Below are positions 61,646-64,000 of a stretch of 64,000 bases of DNA, piece after piece. This DNA comes from CAWHJN01 sp963829705. Its GTDB lineage: Bacteria; Bacteroidota; Rhodothermia; Rhodothermales; BA12. The DNA is taken from NCBI GenBank assembly GCA_963829705.1, contig CAWHJN010000005.1, forward strand, positions 1,364,001-1,428,000. The letters run 5' to 3'. The position numbers and the translations under genes are program-made. Below the pieces are notes generated by a model. It was given only the letters and a program-made list of their open reading frames with translations, did no database searches and had not been told where the DNA came from. The first letter of the stretch is position 1, and each line of letters starts with the position of its first letter.

Positions 61646-62391
61646 GCGCGGGTGGCCTGCCACGCCACGGCGTCGCGGATGCCTTCGAGCACGAGCAGCG
61701 GGCGCACGGCGTCGATGCGAGCGATGTGGCGCGCGGCGAACGCACCCCACCCGCCGGTGGCGACGACGAAGGGCGGCTGGCCGAGCGCGCGTTCCAGCCG
61801 TGTCAGCATCCCGTCGATGCCGTCGAGGAACCCATACACGAGGCCGGATTGCAGCGCCGCCCGCGTGGAGTCGCCGATGGGAGAGGCGGGCGCTTCGAAC
61901 GGTACAGCCGGAAGCTGGGCGGTGTGCTCGGCGAGGCTGCGCACGAGCAGCGCGGCACCGGGGGCGATGGCGCCGCCGAGGTACGTGCCGCCCGCGTCGA
62001 CGACCTCGTACGTCAGCGCCGTGCCCGCGTCGAGCACCACGACGGGGCGCGTGCGGCCGTATCGCGTGTAGGCCGCCAGCGCCGCGGCGAGGCGGTCGGC
62101 ACCGAGCGTCTCGGGCGTGGCGTAGCCGATGCGGAGCGGCAGCGGCAGGTGCGCGTGCAGGTGAGTGGGCCCCGGCCATCCCCGCGTTTCGAGTATCTGC
62201 TCGACGGCAGCGGTGCGGTGTGGTACCACAGAGGCGAGGCCGGTAGCAGAGGGCGCGGGGCGCGCGTCGAGCCATTCGGCCAGCGCAGAATGCCAGTCGT
62301 CGGCCCACGGGAAGCGCGCTGCCGTCACCGCGTCGCCGTCGAAAAGCGCGGCTTTGAGGGCACTGTTGCCGAGGTCGAGCGCGAGCATCAC
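61642..62391 (-). CDS. coaX: Type III pantothenate kinase
   Basis: 249 residues of the ASKHA fold. Motifs: phosphate 1 LALDLGNSALKAALF (about 3-17), ATPETLGADRLAA (about 90-102), LDAGTALTYEVVD (about 119-131) and GGAIAPGAALLVRSL (about 138-152). It makes 4'-phosphopantothenate in CoA synthesis and is not feedback-inhibited by CoA in relatives. The start overlaps the birA stop by 4 nt (ATGA), so birA-coaX is an operon, an arrangement common in bacteria. Confidence 0.95.
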   Translation of the reverse strand: MMLALDLGNSALKAALFDGDAVTAARFPWADDWHSALAEWLDARPAPSATGLASVVPHRTAAVEQILETRGWPGPTHLHAHLPLPLRIGYATPETLGADRLAAALAAYTRYGRTRPVVVLDAGTALTYEVVDAGGTYLGGAIAPGAALLVRSLAEHTAQLPAVPFEAPASPIGDSTRAALQSGLVYGFLDGIDGMLTRLERALGQPPFVVATGGWGAFAARHIARIDAVRPLLVLEGIRDAVAWQATRA

Positions 62392-63203
62392 GAGGCGTGG
62401 GTGGTGAGGTCGCCCACGCGAAAGGCGCGGAGGCCGTCAGCGGTGTCGAGTTGGAGCGCGCCCGTATCCGTCAGCCCCACCAGTCGGCCCTCGATAGGCT
62501 GCGACGTGGAGGATTCGTGGAAGACGACCGGCCCGCCGAGGCCCGCGAGCCGGGCGCTGTAGAGGTGCAATAGCACGCGCCGCCCCTCGCCCGCGCAGAG
62601 CGCCATCAGCGGCTCGAAGTGATTCAGCACGTCGGCCAGTACGGCGGCGCGGTCGTGCCGGGTGCCGGTGGCGAGCGTCAGCGAGGTGGCTTTTTCGGCG
62701 ATCTCGTCGGGGAAAACGTCCTGGTTGACGTTGATGCCGATGCCGACGACGAGCGCCGAGGGCGCGTCTCGGAGGTGAACGGTTTCCAGCAGCAGCCCGC
62801 TCGCCTTTCGGCCATCGAGGAGGACGTCGTTGGGCCACTTGACGTGGACGACGCTGTCGGGCGCGTGCGTTTCGAGCGCGCGGGCGATGGCGACGGCGGC
62901 GGCGAAGCCGATGAGGGGCCAGTCGGGCATCGGGCCGTGCGGATGCACGAGCAGCGAGAACGTCAGGTTGGCCTCGGGCATCGCCTGCCACGTACGGCCC
63001 ATGCGCCCGCGCCCGGCGTGCTGGTCGTCGGTGAGGACGAGCGTGCCATCGTACGCGTGCGTCCGCGCGGCATCGTGCGCAGCGGCGTTGGTGGAGGCGG
63101 TGCGGGGCAGGTACACCACGGTGCGCCCGAGCGTGTGCGTGGTCAGGCGTGGAGCGAGGTCCGCCAGCCACGGCGGGGCGTCGGATTGCGTGGAGGTCGG
63201 CAC
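62388..63203 (-). CDS. birA: Biotin--[acetyl-CoA-carboxylase] ligase, single-domain BirA
   Basis: 271 residues from a GTG at 63203. The biotin-binding motif is GRGRMGRTWQA (about 72-82; consensus GRGRxGRxW) with KWPND (about 126-130) and LLLETV. The ACIGINVN-type strand reads VVGIGINVNQ (about 150-159). There is no N-terminal HTH domain, so it only ligates biotin and does not regulate. The longer open frame upstream is antisense to the TPR gene. Confidence 0.93.
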   Translation of the reverse strand: MPTSTQSDAPPWLADLAPRLTTHTLGRTVVYLPRTASTNAAAHDAARTHAYDGTLVLTDDQHAGRGRMGRTWQAMPEANLTFSLLVHPHGPMPDWPLIGFAAAVAIARALETHAPDSVVHVKWPNDVLLDGRKASGLLLETVHLRDAPSALVVGIGINVNQDVFPDEIAEKATSLTLATGTRHDRAAVLADVLNHFEPLMALCAGEGRRVLLHLYSARLAGLGGPVVFHESSTSQPIEGRLVGLTDTGALQLDTADGLRAFRVGDLTTHAS

Positions 63204-63233
63204 GGAACGATCTTTGGGAAAAAGAGCGGGAGC

Positions 63234-63944
63234 ATGGACGGACAGGTGCCGATGATCAACATACAGCGTTTCTGGATGCCCTGCGTGCTCGCGCTGCTGG
63301 GGTGCCTGTGCACGTCTGTCCCGGCGAGTGGACAGGATGCGGGGGCGAGCGAGGTCAGCCGGGAGTTGCACCGCGCCGAACTGGCGTGGCGCAGCGGCGG
63401 GAGCCTGCTCGAAGCCAAAGCGCGGGTGGACCGCGTGCTGAAGATGGAGCCGTCGAGTGTGGCCGGGCGCAAGCTGCGGGCGCATGTGCTCCTCGGGATG
63501 GGCCGCCCCGCCGAAGCGCTCCTCGACGCCCGCCGCGCCGTCGCACTCGCCAGCAGCCAGGACCCCGAGGCGTTGCTACTCGTCTGCGAATCCGCGCGCC
63601 TGAGCGGCCGGCGCGACGAGGCCCTCGCCGCGCTCGACGCCGTCTCCGGGCAGGCCCTCACCGATGCCGCGCTGCACGTCCGCATGGCGTGGAACGCCGC
63701 CGAGATGGGCCTGCTCGACCGTGCCGAGGCGTTCGCACGCATCGCGCTTCAGCAGGACACCAATCTGCCCAGCGCCTACCTCCAACTCGCGCGCGTCTTC
63801 ATGCAGCAGGGCGAGACCGCCGCGGCGGCGTCCGTCGTCGTGCGCGGCATCACCCTCGGCGCGCTCGACCTTCGCACGCTCCAGGCCGACGAGGTGCTGA
63901 AACCGCTCGTCGATCATCCCGACGTGCAGGCGGCGCTGAAATAG
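63234..63944 (+). CDS. Secreted TPR-repeat protein
   Basis: 236 residues with a signal peptide (RFWMPCVLALLGCLCTSVPA, about 12-31; the start could also be the Met at 63252). Tandem TPR-like helices follow (AELAWRSGGSLLEAKARVDR, LLGMGRPAEALLDARRAVAL, EMGLLDRAEAFARIALQ, YLQLARVFMQQGETAAAASV). It is probably a periplasmic scaffold. It is divergent from birA with 30 bp between starts. Confidence 0.8.
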   Translation: MDGQVPMINIQRFWMPCVLALLGCLCTSVPASGQDAGASEVSRELHRAELAWRSGGSLLEAKARVDRVLKMEPSSVAGRKLRAHVLLGMGRPAEALLDARRAVALASSQDPEALLLVCESARLSGRRDEALAALDAVSGQALTDAALHVRMAWNAAEMGLLDRAEAFARIALQQDTNLPSAYLQLARVFMQQGETAAAASVVVRGITLGALDLRTLQADEVLKPLVDHPDVQAALK

Positions 63945-63945
63945 T

Positions 63946-64000
63946 TCAGCGGAGCGTGAAGGCGTAGTAGGCGAGGGCGCGCTCGAAGCGGCGCGGTGCC
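63946..64000 (-). CDS. C-terminal end of an unidentified protein (partial)
   Basis: A minus-strand frame entering from the right edge ends with ...RRFERALAYYAFTLR and TGA (63948-63946), 1 bp after the TPR gene stop. About 18 codons are visible, too few to name a family. Confidence 0.5.
   Translation of the reverse strand, partial: APRRFERALAYYAFTLR

Overview
The window is about 65% G+C and looks like a chromosome segment of a Rhodothermota (Bacteroidota-related, Salinibacter/Rhodothermus-like) bacterium. Four things point there: a giant secreted protein ending in a Por-type (type IX secretion) sorting tail, a YbeY with Asp as third metal ligand, the 31-residue COX24/AURKAIP1-like basic ribosomal protein, and a tmRNA whose tag reads ANDYSYAMAA. 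This is an assignment from reading; no database was searched.

Layout. 1-23.8 kb is ordinary housekeeping and envelope material: a nucleosidase, metF, a hpf/ybeY cluster, a cold-shock protein, a DUF2723 GT-C membrane protein, a K+ channel/NUDIX/ribosomal oxygenase operon, a glyoxalase II-like hydrolase, a metallophosphoesterase, an LptF/G permease, mscL, rsmI, a DUF305/LVIVD pair and a bacterial eRF1-like protein. 23.8-31.6 kb is one giant CARDB-repeat secreted protein split by a single-base frameshift inside a perfect inverted repeat.

31.8-57.2 kb is an accessory stress and anaerobic-metabolism island. It holds a CoA-transferase, a PAS-PAS histidine kinase with a LuxR-type response regulator (ATGA overlap), a chimeric PAS/LuxR-HTH protein, SDR + PEP synthase, a BON-domain protein, phospholipase D/cardiolipin synthase opposite Hsp20, two DUF5335 proteins, a HAD-HerA fusion overlapping a Ca2+-type P-ATPase, an L,D-transpeptidase and three tandem universal stress proteins. 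Between these lie decayed genes: GroEL 5' fragment, alcohol dehydrogenase, D-lactate dehydrogenase, SRPBCC protein, IS481-like transposase and a DUF2892-like fragment. The gene set resembles the mycobacterial DosR dormancy regulon in content (USPs, small heat shock protein, cation ATPase, PEP/pyruvate enzyme, PAS kinase plus LuxR regulator).

The most interesting signal is a 17-bp dyad (GTAnGGA-3 nt-TCCCTAC) at five sites upstream of island genes, with two weaker copies. Each lies about 110-170 bp before a start codon. I propose it is the operator of the island's own two-component regulator.

57.5-64 kb returns to core genes: tmRNA (ssrA), a lipoprotein, an alpha/beta hydrolase, the COX24-like protein, a YtxH protein, yaaA, udk, coaX, birA and a TPR protein. 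Partial genes enter at both ends. I see no rRNA, no tRNA and no CRISPR array. Several apparent frameshifts (10966, 27764, 44680-44683, 44911-44915) may be sequence errors or true decay.
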